A stretch of DNA of 64,000 nt from Geopsychrobacter electrodiphilus DSM 16401. GTDB lineage: Bacteria; Desulfobacterota; Desulfuromonadia; Desulfuromonadales; Geopsychrobacteraceae. Shown piece by piece: positions 26,939 through 35,686 of the stretch; position 1 is the first letter of the stretch; each line of letters begins with the position of its first letter. The stretch is taken from assembly GCF_000384395.1 (NCBI RefSeq), contig NZ_ARWE01000001.1:3012501-3076500 (forward strand), in the 5' to 3' direction. The position numbers and the translations under genes were made by a program. The notes under the pieces were generated by a model. The model was given only the letters and a program-made list of their open reading frames with translations, did not search any database and had not been told where the DNA came from.

Positions 26939-28015
26939 TCACGCACCGTCGCAAACGGAAGCTAACTTACCCAGCGCCTGTAGCAAAAAGAGATTCTGCT
27001 CTTCCCTGAGCACCGCGAAGCGCAGGTAACGCCTGTCCAGTGGTAAAAAATCACAGCAACTGCGCAGTAACAGCCCCTGAGGTCGCAATTGTGTGACAAT
27101 CTGCGGCGCAGGAGGCCAGTGATCCGGCAGGCGACAAAGCAGATAGTTGGCTTCACCGGCGAAGACCTGCCAGCCGAGCTGTTCGAGACCCTGTTGAAAT
27201 TGCGCACGCAGTCGTGGAATCATCTCCAGAGTGCGGAGCTGGAAGGTCTCTGCTTTCAGACAGGCGCGTGCCGCGACAATTGCCAGATTTGACAGACTCC
27301 AGGGTTCGCGTCCAGCCGCCAGCAGCCTGATATCGGCAGCGGACCCCGCCAGATAACCGGCGCGCAGACCCGGAATGGCATAAAACTTGGTCATCGAACG
27401 CAACAGCAACAGATTTTGTCGCTCGACCACTCTGGAGATCAGAGACCGCTCAGGGCAGAAATCGACAAAGGCCTCATCGACCAGCAGACGACAGTCTCCC
27501 AGTCGATCCGCCAGTTCGATCAGCTGTCCCGGCACGATGCCGACACCACTGGGATTACCGGGATTGGCCAGCACCACCAGATCTGTGTGTGGCTGAAGCA
27601 CAGCGAGAATATCAGAAACATTAAATGCAAAATTATTCTGCGGGTCGAGGCTAAAGTGGTCAATCTGACAGCCGACCTGCTGCAGGGCGGGGGCATACTC
27701 ACCAAAACCGGGTTGAATCAGCAAGGCACGGCGTGGTCGCAAGACCCGCGGCAGCAGATAAATCAGTTCAGTCGAACCGCTGCCGGGGAGCAGATGTGCT
27801 TCGGGCAGTTGATGAAAGCGCGCCAGCTCCAAGCGCAGGCTGGCACCATCGATTTCAGGGTAATCAGTGATGCGACCCAGGGCCTGCTGCAAGGCCTGCT
27901 GCACACCGGGGGGAACCCCGAGCGGGTTGATGCTGGCCGAAAAATCGCAGATCTGGCTGCGCCCCAGCCCCAGCTCATGCATCGCAGCATCCACCCCACC
28001 ACCGTGCACCCTCAT
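26939..28015 (-). CDS. cobD: Threonine-phosphate decarboxylase CobD
   Basis: A 358-aa PLP enzyme of the aminotransferase I/II fold, close to histidinol-phosphate aminotransferase. In the cobamide pathway it decarboxylates L-threonine O-3-phosphate to (R)-1-aminopropan-2-ol phosphate, the side arm that joins the nucleotide loop. Visible features are FSASINPLGVPPGV near the N-terminus, LPGSGSTELIYLLPR, NPGNPSG, DEAFVDF and the PLP-lysine motif RSMTKFYAIPGLRAGY. Position as last gene of the operon, overlapping cbiB by ATGA, supports CobD over HisC. Confidence 0.9.
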   Translation of the reverse strand: MRVHGGGVDAAMHELGLGRSQICDFSASINPLGVPPGVQQALQQALGRITDYPEIDGASLRLELARFHQLPEAHLLPGSGSTELIYLLPRVLRPRRALLIQPGFGEYAPALQQVGCQIDHFSLDPQNNFAFNVSDILAVLQPHTDLVVLANPGNPSGVGIVPGQLIELADRLGDCRLLVDEAFVDFCPERSLISRVVERQNLLLLRSMTKFYAIPGLRAGYLAGSAADIRLLAAGREPWSLSNLAIVAARACLKAETFQLRTLEMIPRLRAQFQQGLEQLGWQVFAGEANYLLCRLPDHWPPAPQIVTQLRPQGLLLRSCCDFLPLDRRYLRFAVLREEQNLFLLQALGKLASVCDGA

Positions 28016-28953
28016 GAAAAAACTCCGAGGAGCAAGACCGCCGGTAGCAAGCCCAGAAACGCCGAGGTGTAAAGTAGCCGAATCATCGACTGGTAATGCC
28101 CGATGGTGATCGCTTCGCTGGCATCACCGAGGGTCGGCTTTTCAATCTGCGCACCGAAGTAGACCGCGGCCCCGCCCAACTGCAAATTAAGCGCCCCGGC
28201 CGCCGCCGCTTCGGGCCAGCCAGCATTAGGGCTGGCGTGTTTGCGCGCGTCCCGCCACATGATCCGCCAGGCGCCGGAGCCATTGAGTCCCGTCAGCCAG
28301 GCCGCCCCGACCAGCAGCAAACCGGTCAAGCGCGCCGGAATCCAGTTAAGCAGATCATCCAGCTGCGCCGCGCTGCGACCGAAATGCAGGTAGCGCTCAT
28401 TTTTATACCCGACCATCGAATCCATGGTATTAACCGCCTTGTAGAGCAACGCCGCCACCGGCCCACCGAGACACAGGTAAAAAAGCGGCGCGATCACGCC
28501 GTCAGATGCATTTTCGGCCAGGGTTTCAACCGTTGCCCGCAGAATCCCGGCTTCATCCAGTTGCGCAGTTTCACGTCCGACGATCATCGCCAGTGCCTGC
28601 CGCGCCCCACCGACATCCCCCTCTTTCAGGGCCTCAATCACCGGCAGCGACTCAAGATGCAGACCACGCAGCGCCAGACAACTCGCGGCAAGCCAGAGTG
28701 CCAGAAGGCTCTGAAAGAGACCGGCAATCGCTCCGGCAATCTGAAGGGCAGAGATCACGGCAAAGCCGACAATGCCCAGCACCGACAGAACCAGCAGCAG
28801 GCCGGCCAACGACTCATGCCTGACCCGCTGACGTAATTCATCTTCCAGTCCTGTGATCAGGCGTCCGATCCAGACCACCGGGTGCGGCCAGTGACGCGGA
28901 TCGGCAAAGAGCAGATCCAGCACCACCGCAGCGACCAACAGCTCGGCACTCAT
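28012..28953 (-). CDS. cbiB: Adenosylcobinamide-phosphate synthase CbiB
   Basis: A 313-aa inner-membrane protein with several hydrophobic helices. It attaches aminopropanol phosphate to adenosylcobyric acid. Family landmarks are LDLLFADPRHWPHPVVWIG at the N-terminus, ENASDGVIAPLFY in the middle, and NTMDSMVGYKNERY, the conserved loop. Its start and stop both overlap neighbours by ATGA (with the CbiH-CobQ gene and with cobD), so the last three genes are tightly coupled. Confidence 0.95.
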   Translation of the reverse strand: MSAELLVAAVVLDLLFADPRHWPHPVVWIGRLITGLEDELRQRVRHESLAGLLLVLSVLGIVGFAVISALQIAGAIAGLFQSLLALWLAASCLALRGLHLESLPVIEALKEGDVGGARQALAMIVGRETAQLDEAGILRATVETLAENASDGVIAPLFYLCLGGPVAALLYKAVNTMDSMVGYKNERYLHFGRSAAQLDDLLNWIPARLTGLLLVGAAWLTGLNGSGAWRIMWRDARKHASPNAGWPEAAAAGALNLQLGGAAVYFGAQIEKPTLGDASEAITIGHYQSMIRLLYTSAFLGLLPAVLLLGVFS

Positions 28954-31286
28954 TTCTCTGCTCCGCTGGTTTTCGGCGGGATCAGCCAGCTAAGGATTTG
29001 CGGAAGGTCCAGGTGGGCCTCCAGATGATCCGCGAGGCGGTCGAGTTCACCTTCGAGATCGTAGGCCGGCAGGGTCCGATCGGCGGCACCATGACGTAGG
29101 GGGGCCAGCACCGCCCGACGCAACTCATCATTATCGAAGATACCGTGCAGATAGCTGCCCCAGACCCGCCCATCGGCTGAAACGGCGCCATCATAGAGCA
29201 CTACCCGTTGTTTGGAACGTTCAGTCAACTGCAGCAGGGGTCGGCAGGCGGAGCCGTATTCGGTTTCGCCGGCGTGAATTTCGTAGCCGCTCAATTCGGC
29301 AAGCCCCGAAAATCCGGCCGCCGCCGCGGCAGGTTGAAGTTGCGCGCGCACCTGGTGAGTCTGCTTGTCGCGACACAGAGTCGTATCTAAGTCGAGCAGG
29401 CCGAGTCCCTCCCCGACGGCCTGTGACGACTCGACCCGCTCGGGGTCAAGGATGCGCCTGCCGAGCAGCTGCAGCCCACCACAGATCCCGATCAGGCGCC
29501 CGCCCTGTGCGGCAAAAGTTTGAATAGCGCCGAACAGGCCGCTGGTCTTAAGAAACTCAAGATCGGCCAGAGTGCTCTTGGTCCCGGGCAGAATCAGCAG
29601 ATCGAGATTTTGCAGCTGCGCGGGATGTTCGACGTAGATCAGGTCAACGTCCGGCTCACGCGCCAGGGCATCGAAATCGGTATGGTTGGAAATGCGCTGC
29701 AGCCGCACCACTCCGACCAGCACCGTCCCCCCGCCAGTGCTGCGCCGTTCAAGACCGAGGGAATCTTCAGCTGGTAGATCGAGTTTCAGATAGGGGACTA
29801 CGCCGATCACCGGGAGCCCGGTGCGATCCTCTATCGCGGCGATGCCGCTGTCGAGCAGGCTGGCGTCGCCGCGAAAACGATTGATGATGATCCCCCGCAG
29901 TAGCGCGCGTTCTGCGGGTGTCAGCAGTTCAACCGTGCCGAGGATGCTGGCGAAGACCCCGCCGCGTTCGATGTCGGCGACCAGAATCCCCGCCGCACCG
30001 GCCATCTCGGCCGCCTTGAGGTTGGTGAAGTCATGGGCGCGCAGGTTGATCTCGGCGATGCTTCCCGCCCCTTCGAGCACCACCAGTTCGACCTGTCCTG
30101 AGAGCCGTCGGTAAGAATCGACCACCTTGGTCCAGACCTGATCCTTGTACTGATGATACTCGCGCACCCCCATGTTACCGACCGGGCGACCCTGCACGAT
30201 CACCTGGGAACCGGTCTCGCTGTTCGGCTTGAGCAGAACCGGGTTCATATCGACGTGCGGTTGCAGCCCGCAGGCCGCCGCCTGCAACGCCTGGGCTCGA
30301 CCGATCTCGCCGCCACCCGGGGTCACCGCCGAGTTATTCGCCATATTCTGCGCCTTGAAGGGCGCGACCAGGTAACCCCGGCGTTTCAGAATGCGGCACA
30401 GTCCGGCGCTGATCACGCTCTTGCCGACATCCGAGCCGGTACCGCCGATAAAAAGTGCGTTGCACTTTTTATCCGTGAGGGGTGAGGAGTGAAGGGTTAG
30501 GGGTATGCTGATCTCCACCTCACTCTTCACCCCTGACACCTCACGCTTCTTCTCATAACCACGCGGAGTCACCATCCGGCCCTGATTATCGACCCGCGTA
30601 CTGCTATTACCGATGATCACTACGGAGAACATGTCGATCTCGGCTTCGAGCATGTCGGCCAGAGTCGTAAGGCAGACGCTCTCCCCGGCGCGGCAGGCGT
30701 TACGCACGATGCCGACCGGGGTCTCGGGAGCACGATGACGCATCAGAATCGCGCGCGCTTCTCCGATCTGGGTGGTGCGGCCGCGACTCTTGGGGTTGTA
30801 AAGCGCGATGACAAAATCGGCCCGCCCGGCCGCGTCCAGACGTCGCCGGATCAGGCTCCAGTCGGTCAGCAGGTCGGAGAGCGAGATCACCGCGAAGTCA
30901 TGCATCAGGGGGGCGCCGAGACGCGCGGCCGCGCCCTGGACGGCGGAAACCCCAGGGATGATCTCGACCTCAACCACGGCCGGACCCTCAAGCTGCTGCA
31001 GCTCAAGCACCAGTCCCGCCATGCCATAGATCCCGGCGTCGCCACTGCAGACCAGCGCTACCACGGCCCCTTGCGCCGCACGCCGCAAGGCCTCACGGCA
31101 GCGCTCAGTCTCCTGCCGCATGCCGGTCGCGAAGGTCTCTTTAGTCCCGATCAGATCAGCGATCAGCTCAAGGTAAACCTGATAGCCGGTGACGACAGTG
31201 GACGATTCAATGGCGGTCAGCGCCGCCGGGGTCATATGTTGAGCGTCCCCCGGGCCGAGACCGATGACAAAGAGTTTTTTCTGCAT
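28950..31286 (-). CDS. cbiH-cobQ: Fused precorrin-3B C17-methyltransferase (CbiH) and cobyric acid synthase (CobQ)
   Basis: A 778-aa bifunctional protein. Residues 1-~243 are CbiH: GLGPGDAQHMTP, the CSGDAGIYGMAG substrate loop, IPGVSAVQGAAARLG and LYNPKSRGRTTQ; it would methylate C17 and contract the ring. Residues ~275-778 are CobQ/CbiP: IGGTGSDVGKSVISAG P-loop, FKAQNMANNSAVT, LEGAGSIAEINL and a glutaminase-type C-terminal domain with GICGGLQLLG and a late His (SYLHGIFDN); it amidates four side chains of adenosylcobyrinate diamide. The ~24-residue joint (~248-271) is encoded by a palindromic repeat and matches neither family. No stop interrupts the frame. In most genomes these are separate genes. 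Confidence 0.93.
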   Translation of the reverse strand: MQKKLFVIGLGPGDAQHMTPAALTAIESSTVVTGYQVYLELIADLIGTKETFATGMRQETERCREALRRAAQGAVVALVCSGDAGIYGMAGLVLELQQLEGPAVVEVEIIPGVSAVQGAAARLGAPLMHDFAVISLSDLLTDWSLIRRRLDAAGRADFVIALYNPKSRGRTTQIGEARAILMRHRAPETPVGIVRNACRAGESVCLTTLADMLEAEIDMFSVVIIGNSSTRVDNQGRMVTPRGYEKKREVSGVKSEVEISIPLTLHSSPLTDKKCNALFIGGTGSDVGKSVISAGLCRILKRRGYLVAPFKAQNMANNSAVTPGGGEIGRAQALQAAACGLQPHVDMNPVLLKPNSETGSQVIVQGRPVGNMGVREYHQYKDQVWTKVVDSYRRLSGQVELVVLEGAGSIAEINLRAHDFTNLKAAEMAGAAGILVADIERGGVFASILGTVELLTPAERALLRGIIINRFRGDASLLDSGIAAIEDRTGLPVIGVVPYLKLDLPAEDSLGLERRSTGGGTVLVGVVRLQRISNHTDFDALAREPDVDLIYVEHPAQLQNLDLLILPGTKSTLADLEFLKTSGLFGAIQTFAAQGGRLIGICGGLQLLGRRILDPERVESSQAVGEGLGLLDLDTTLCRDKQTHQVRAQLQPAAAAAGFSGLAELSGYEIHAGETEYGSACRPLLQLTERSKQRVVLYDGAVSADGRVWGSYLHGIFDNDELRRAVLAPLRHGAADRTLPAYDLEGELDRLADHLEAHLDLPQILSWLIPPKTSGAEK
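30475..30545. repeat. Palindromic repeat at the CbiH/CobQ joint
   Basis: Two ~27-bp arms (left from 30475 GTGAGGGGTGAGGAGTGAAG, right ending at 30543) match as an inverted repeat at 22 of 27 positions around a ~15-nt loop. It lies in frame, exactly where one enzyme domain ends and the next begins. The arms are low-complexity GTGAGG-type sequence unlike the flanks. Confidence 0.8.
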
Positions 31287-31321
31287 TTTGAGCCCTGTCT
31301 TAAGGAGCGATAAACCCGGGA

Positions 31322-32374
31322 TTAGGTTTTGATTTCAGCGATGGCCACCGTCACGTTGCCGTTCTTCTTTTTTTTCACCAGCATGCGCCCACCGCTTGAA
31401 ACCAAAAGAGCGGCCGGTTCGCACACCCCTTTAGCGCCGACAGCATGCTGGACATAATCAGAGGCGGGGGTTGGTGCCTCGATGGCGTTCAAGTCATCCG
31501 CGCTGTAAAAATGAAGGGGCAGCCTGTGTTTGTCTGCGAACTGCAGCAGGCCGACTTCGTCCTGTTTGGCATCGATACTGGCAATGGCGCCGATACTGGC
31601 GAAAGCGAGGAATGCCTCCCGCAGGGTCTGACGCACAACCATTTCGATTTCGTCAGCGGAAGTGTCGCGATTGCAGCCGATACCGACCGCCAGATTACGC
31701 GGCCGCAAGGCCAGCAGGTCAGGTCGGTCATTGAGCGGCGGCAAATAACGATTGCTGACAAAAACGTAACCGGCGGCGGTCTGTTCCAGAGCCGTCGCAA
31801 AACTGCGGACTATCTTTACGCAGGGGATATTTTGGTAGGCTGCGGCAACCGCGCCTTCAGCGTCGGCCAGCACAATCGGTTGCTGCTCAAGGAGCAGACG
31901 ATTGAGCAGCTTGATCCGCGTCAGCGGCTCGACCGCCATATTGCACTTGCGCGCAACCTCGTCAAAGGCGGGAAGCTGGTTGACATCGGTCGCGGTGGTA
32001 ATGACCGCCGTGCCCCCCAGGAATGAGGCGACTTCTTCAGCGAGTTCGTTAGCACCACCGAGATGCCCCGAGAGCAAGCTGATGGCGAACTGTCCCGCTT
32101 CATCGCACACCACCACCGCTGCATCCTGATCTTTCCCCTTGAGATGCGGCGCGAGCAGGCGCATGACGATCCCGCTGGCCATGATACAGATCAGCCCATC
32201 GACCCTGGCAAAAAGCTGAGGCAGCAGCTCTGAAAGTTTTCCATCAAAGTAGTTTAGACCGTCTGCCAGGCGAAACTTCTCCGGTAACCAGAGCTCGGCA
32301 TCCTCGGCCTGCGCATGGAGTCTTCTGGCGAGTTGGGCGCCGCCGCTGGTGATAGCGATGATGGCAAGGGTCAT
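31322..32374 (-). CDS. cbiG: Cobalt-precorrin-5A hydrolase CbiG
   Basis: A 350-aa enzyme that opens the delta-lactone and removes the C20 carbon as acetaldehyde in the anaerobic pathway; it is a marker of the early-cobalt route. The N-terminal region carries GLICIMASGIVMRLLAPHL and VCDEAGQFAISLLSGHLGGAN, the central region TATDVNQLPAFDEVA, and the C-terminal region LAVGIGCNRDTSADEIE and KQDEVGLLQFA. The length is normal. It is separated by 64 bp from cbiF upstream and 35 bp from the CbiH-CobQ gene downstream, on one strand. Confidence 0.94.
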   Translation of the reverse strand: MTLAIIAITSGGAQLARRLHAQAEDAELWLPEKFRLADGLNYFDGKLSELLPQLFARVDGLICIMASGIVMRLLAPHLKGKDQDAAVVVCDEAGQFAISLLSGHLGGANELAEEVASFLGGTAVITTATDVNQLPAFDEVARKCNMAVEPLTRIKLLNRLLLEQQPIVLADAEGAVAAAYQNIPCVKIVRSFATALEQTAAGYVFVSNRYLPPLNDRPDLLALRPRNLAVGIGCNRDTSADEIEMVVRQTLREAFLAFASIGAIASIDAKQDEVGLLQFADKHRLPLHFYSADDLNAIEAPTPASDYVQHAVGAKGVCEPAALLVSSGGRMLVKKKKNGNVTVAIAEIKT

Positions 32375-32438
32375 AGGGCTCGACTCGACTGGTTTGCAGT
32401 GAAAACCTCAGGTTGGGATCAAAACGCACTGACTTGTG

Positions 32439-33236
32439 CTACTCGACCTTGCTCCGATAACCGTGGGCAAAGCCAGCATCATAGAGTTTGGACTTCTCCG
32501 GCACCCCCTGGCGGCGCGCTTTCAAAACCTCACCGACCAGCACCAGGGCCTGGCGGGTAATTCCCGCCGCGGCGACCCTGGCGGCGATATCGGCAAGGGT
32601 GCCCTCGACGATCTTTTCATCCGGCCAGCTGGCACGGTAGACAACGGCAGCAGGGGTCTGTGGAGTGAACACCCCGCCAGCCAGCAGGTCCACAACCAGC
32701 TGGTCCATCATCCCGACCGAAAGGTAAAGACAGATCGTTCCGCCGTTGCGTGCGATGTTACGCAAGGCTTCGCTATCGGGCACCGGAGTGCGTCCCGCCA
32801 GCCGCGTCAACACCAGAGTCTGCGAAACCCCGGGGAGGGTCAGCTCCTGTTTGAGACTGGCGGCGGCGGCAAAGGTCGCCGTAACCCCGGGGATAACACG
32901 GTATGGAATATTCTCGGAATCCAGCACTTCCATCTGTTCCTGGATGGCGCCGTAGAGAGCGGGATCGCCGGTATGCAGACGCACCACCTTTTTGCCCGCC
33001 CGCGCCCCGGCAATCAAAAGTACCAGCACCTGCTCCAGATTGAGCGGGGCGCTGTCGTAGATTTCGCAGCCGGCTGGACATTCATCGAGCAGCGCCGGGT
33101 TCACCAGCGAACCGGCATAGACCACCAGCTCGGCCTGCTGCAGCGCCTTCAAGCCCTTGACCGTAATCAACTCCGGATCACCGGGACCGGCGCCGACAAA
33201 GATAACCTCACCCGGTGTCATTTGAAAATTGTTCAT
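32439..33236 (-). CDS. cbiF: Cobalt-precorrin-4 C11-methyltransferase CbiF
   Basis: A 265-aa SAM-dependent tetrapyrrole methylase. Family motifs are VIFVGAGPGDPELITVKG at the N-terminus, VVRLHTGDPALYGAIQEQ, IPYRVIPGVTATFAAAA and the VVYRASWPDEKIVEGTL segment. It methylates C11. The start at 33236 has only a weak ribosome site, possibly because a repeat element (33266-33391) now occupies the sequence just upstream. An ATG five codons later has none either. Confidence 0.93.
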   Translation of the reverse strand: MNNFQMTPGEVIFVGAGPGDPELITVKGLKALQQAELVVYAGSLVNPALLDECPAGCEIYDSAPLNLEQVLVLLIAGARAGKKVVRLHTGDPALYGAIQEQMEVLDSENIPYRVIPGVTATFAAAASLKQELTLPGVSQTLVLTRLAGRTPVPDSEALRNIARNGGTICLYLSVGMMDQLVVDLLAGGVFTPQTPAAVVYRASWPDEKIVEGTLADIAARVAAAGITRQALVLVGEVLKARRQGVPEKSKLYDAGFAHGYRSKVE

Positions 33237-33265
33237 TCAGGTGTCCAAATCAGTAGAAATAACCC

Positions 33266-33391
33266 GATGGCTAAGCAAAAATTTCGTCCAGCAAGGCTCC
33301 GGTGGGAATCAAGGGCGCAGGCATACGCCAGAATGTCAAGATCTTGCTTACCGCCGACAACGCAGCTGGGCGGAATTTTTGCGCCGCCATC
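33266..33391. repeat. Inverted-repeat element (MITE-like) between cbiET and cbiF
   Basis: Terminal arms are GATGGC-N3-GCAAAAATTTCGTCCAGC (33266-33292) and its inverted partner GCTGGGCGGAATTTTTGC-N3-GCCATC (33365-33391); the 18-bp inner part pairs at 16 of 18 and the 6-bp tips pair perfectly. The ~72-bp core contains the palindrome CAAGATCTTG (33337-33346). The right tip overlaps the cbiET stop codon (33390-33392). No coding capacity is seen. Confidence 0.8.
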
Positions 33392-34601
33392 AGTCTTTCA
33401 CCGCCGTCAGAATATAGACCGGGTTGTAAGCCTCGAACATCTTGTAGCTGGTCAGCGGACGGGTGCGGGAGATATTGACCGTCACCACCTCAAGTTCGTA
33501 GCCCGCGTTACCGAAGAATTCGCTGGCCGAGGTCAGGGTATCGAGGGTTATCGCGTTCAGCACGATCCGCCCGCCGCTCGCCAGACGCTGATCAACAAGC
33601 TTCAGGATATCCCACAGATGCCCGCCCGAACCACCGATGAAGACCCGGTCAGGATCGGGCAGATTCTCAAGACACTGGGGCGCATCCCCTTCGACTAGCT
33701 GGACATTGCGGGTGTTGAACTTTTGCAGATTCTGCTTGATATACCTGCGGCACTCTTCATTGCGCTCGATGGCGAAGATCCGCCCGTTAGGCAGCAGATG
33801 ATCGGCCTCAATCGAGATCGACCCCGAACCGGCGCCGACGTCCCACAAGCACATATCGTGACGTAGCTTCAGCTTAGCCAGGGTGACGACGCGCACCTCT
33901 TCCTTGGTGATCAGCTTCTTGACCGTAAAAAACTCATCGTCCGGAATCCCGAGGGTCGGCACATAGGCCTGGTCTTCATCATCGAATTCGCGGATCAGGA
34001 GCAGGACATTCAAGGGGGCGGCCTCGGTTTTGGCCAGATCAATAATATTGCTGATGCGAATGCGCTCCCTGGGGGTCCCCAGATCTTCGCACAGATAGGC
34101 GCGATAGCCACTGCGTCCGCGTTCGAGCAACGCCTTGGCGATTGCCGCCGGGGTATTGACCTCATCGGTCAGAATCGCGGATTTATCGTTGGCCATAATC
34201 CGGTCAATCGCCTTCTGCAGCCCGCGTCCATGGACCGAAAGAAAGACCGCGTCATCCCAGGGTTCACGAATTTTGGCAAAGGCGTATTGCACCGAGGTGA
34301 CATTCGGCAGGAATTCAAGCAGGCTGTCGGGCAGGTTGCGCAACAGGTAGCGTCCGATACCGAAGAAGAGCGGATCGCCCGAGGCCAGCACCACGCTATG
34401 CCCCTGATGACGCTGGAGCTTCTCAACCAGATCACCCAGGTTCCGATCGATCAGCAGTTTTTCACCGCGGAAATCAGGGAAGAGCGCCAGCAGCCGTTCG
34501 CCGCCGCAGAGCAGATCGGCTTCGCGGATCCGTTCGAGGGCCTGATTGCCGAAGGCTTCCTGGCCGTCGATCCCGGCTCCGATCACATGGATACTTTTCA
34601 T
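33390..34601 (-). CDS. cbiET: Precorrin-6Y C5,15-methyltransferase (decarboxylating) CbiET
   Basis: A 403-aa fused enzyme. The N-terminal half is a CbiE-type tetrapyrrole methylase (HVIGAGIDGQEAFGNQAL, LASGDPLFFGIGRYLL, NVTSVQYAFAKI). The C-terminal half is CbiT, a Rossmann methyltransferase (LWDVGAGSGSISIEA, IFAIERNEECRRYIKQN, DPDRVFIGGSGGHLWDIL). Together they methylate C5 and C15 and decarboxylate the C12 acetate. The start at 34601 has GAGGAGG 5 nt upstream; a frame extending to 34628 lacks one. The stop codon lies on the tip of a repeat element. The CbiE-CbiT fusion is common (CobL). Confidence 0.95.
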   Translation of the reverse strand: MKSIHVIGAGIDGQEAFGNQALERIREADLLCGGERLLALFPDFRGEKLLIDRNLGDLVEKLQRHQGHSVVLASGDPLFFGIGRYLLRNLPDSLLEFLPNVTSVQYAFAKIREPWDDAVFLSVHGRGLQKAIDRIMANDKSAILTDEVNTPAAIAKALLERGRSGYRAYLCEDLGTPRERIRISNIIDLAKTEAAPLNVLLLIREFDDEDQAYVPTLGIPDDEFFTVKKLITKEEVRVVTLAKLKLRHDMCLWDVGAGSGSISIEADHLLPNGRIFAIERNEECRRYIKQNLQKFNTRNVQLVEGDAPQCLENLPDPDRVFIGGSGGHLWDILKLVDQRLASGGRIVLNAITLDTLTSASEFFGNAGYELEVVTVNISRTRPLTSYKMFEAYNPVYILTAVKD

Positions 34602-34630
34602 GGGGGCCTCCTCAAGGCACTGGGTCAAGC

Positions 34631-35686
34631 TTAAGCAAATTTACGCACCACCGTCCCCTGATAATCGACCAGCAGGAGCTGCAGAGCGGTGTCGGGAAGA
34701 ATCTTGCGACAATGACGCAGCGCTTCGGCCGCCACCCTGTCGATCAGTGCCGATTCGGCGCCGAAGCTGACAAAAATATCGCGGGCAGTGTGGGCCAACT
34801 CTAGCTGTGATCTGTCGGCAGGGTCAAGGTCGATCTCGGTCGACCAGTGCCGCACCTGATCCAGATCGAGACTGGAGTTCCGCACATGGGTTTGCGGGTG
34901 ACCGCAGGCGATTTTAATCAACTTGGCGAACTGTCCGGCCAGCACCAGGCGCGGCACCTGCTTGCGAGCGCAGGCGTCCAGGCAATAACCGATATGATCC
35001 CCCATCATAACAAAGGCTTCGTCCGGCAGCTGCGGTAGATAAATGCGCGCCGCCGTTTCGCTGCTGCGTCCGGTGCTCAGGACCAGTTCAGTCGTCGCGC
35101 TGGCCAGCCCGACATCCAGTGCCACCTCCAGCGTGTCGGTCCAGGCCTGATGGCTGATCGGACGTACGATGCCGGTGGTGCCGAGGATCGATAGCCCACC
35201 CTTAATGCCGAGCCGTGCGTTCATGGTCTGAAGCGCGCGAACTTCTCCTTCGGGGATGAAAATTTCAACGCGGAAGCCACCGACCGGGAAGACTTCACGC
35301 AGCGCAGTTGTGATCATCTGACGCGGCACCGGATTGATCGCCGGCTCACCAACCGGCAGAGCCAGCCCCGGCTTGGTGATAGTGCCGACCCCGACCCCGG
35401 CGACAAATTCGAGGATTTCTCCCGGGATGCGACTCAGGCGCGTGCCGATCTCAACCCCGTGAGTCACATCGGGATCATCACCGGCATCCTTGATCACAGT
35501 AGCTAGCGCGGCATCTTCATCAAATTGACAGCTGTGCAGCACAAAACGCACCCGATCCCCAGCTGGCATCGCCACCAGGACCTCGGTGGGCGAAACGCCA
35601 TCGCGCATCAGTTGAGCCGCGCCCAGGGTCGCGGCGGCGGCGCAGGTGCCGGTGGTAAAACCGCTGCGCAGGACCTTCTTCATCAA
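34631..35686 (-). CDS. cbiD: Cobalt-precorrin-5B C1-methyltransferase CbiD
   Basis: A 351-aa methyltransferase specific to the anaerobic pathway; it methylates C1. The conserved N-terminus RSGFTTGTCAAAATLGAAQL is clear, as are GVGTITKPGLALPVGEPAINPVP, GILGTTGIVRPIS (here SILGTTGIVRPIS) and VMMGDHIGYCLDAC. The length is normal. Its start overlaps the cbiC stop by ATGA, and it is followed 29 bp later by cbiET. Confidence 0.95.
   Translation of the reverse strand: MMKKVLRSGFTTGTCAAAATLGAAQLMRDGVSPTEVLVAMPAGDRVRFVLHSCQFDEDAALATVIKDAGDDPDVTHGVEIGTRLSRIPGEILEFVAGVGVGTITKPGLALPVGEPAINPVPRQMITTALREVFPVGGFRVEIFIPEGEVRALQTMNARLGIKGGLSILGTTGIVRPISHQAWTDTLEVALDVGLASATTELVLSTGRSSETAARIYLPQLPDEAFVMMGDHIGYCLDACARKQVPRLVLAGQFAKLIKIACGHPQTHVRNSSLDLDQVRHWSTEIDLDPADRSQLELAHTARDIFVSFGAESALIDRVAAEALRHCRKILPDTALQLLLVDYQGTVVRKFA

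Noticed and set aside
26939-28015. Histidinol-phosphate aminotransferase HisC
   Set aside because: Same fold, but the gene is translationally coupled to cbiB in a cobamide operon with no histidine genes nearby.
33237-33389. Second cobalamin riboswitch in the gap before cbiF
   Set aside because: No B12 box or aptamer core; the gap is explained by an inverted-repeat element.
32436-33698. 420-codon + strand frame opposite cbiF and cbiET
   Set aside because: Runs across the intergenic repeat and two clear - strand genes; a chance open frame.
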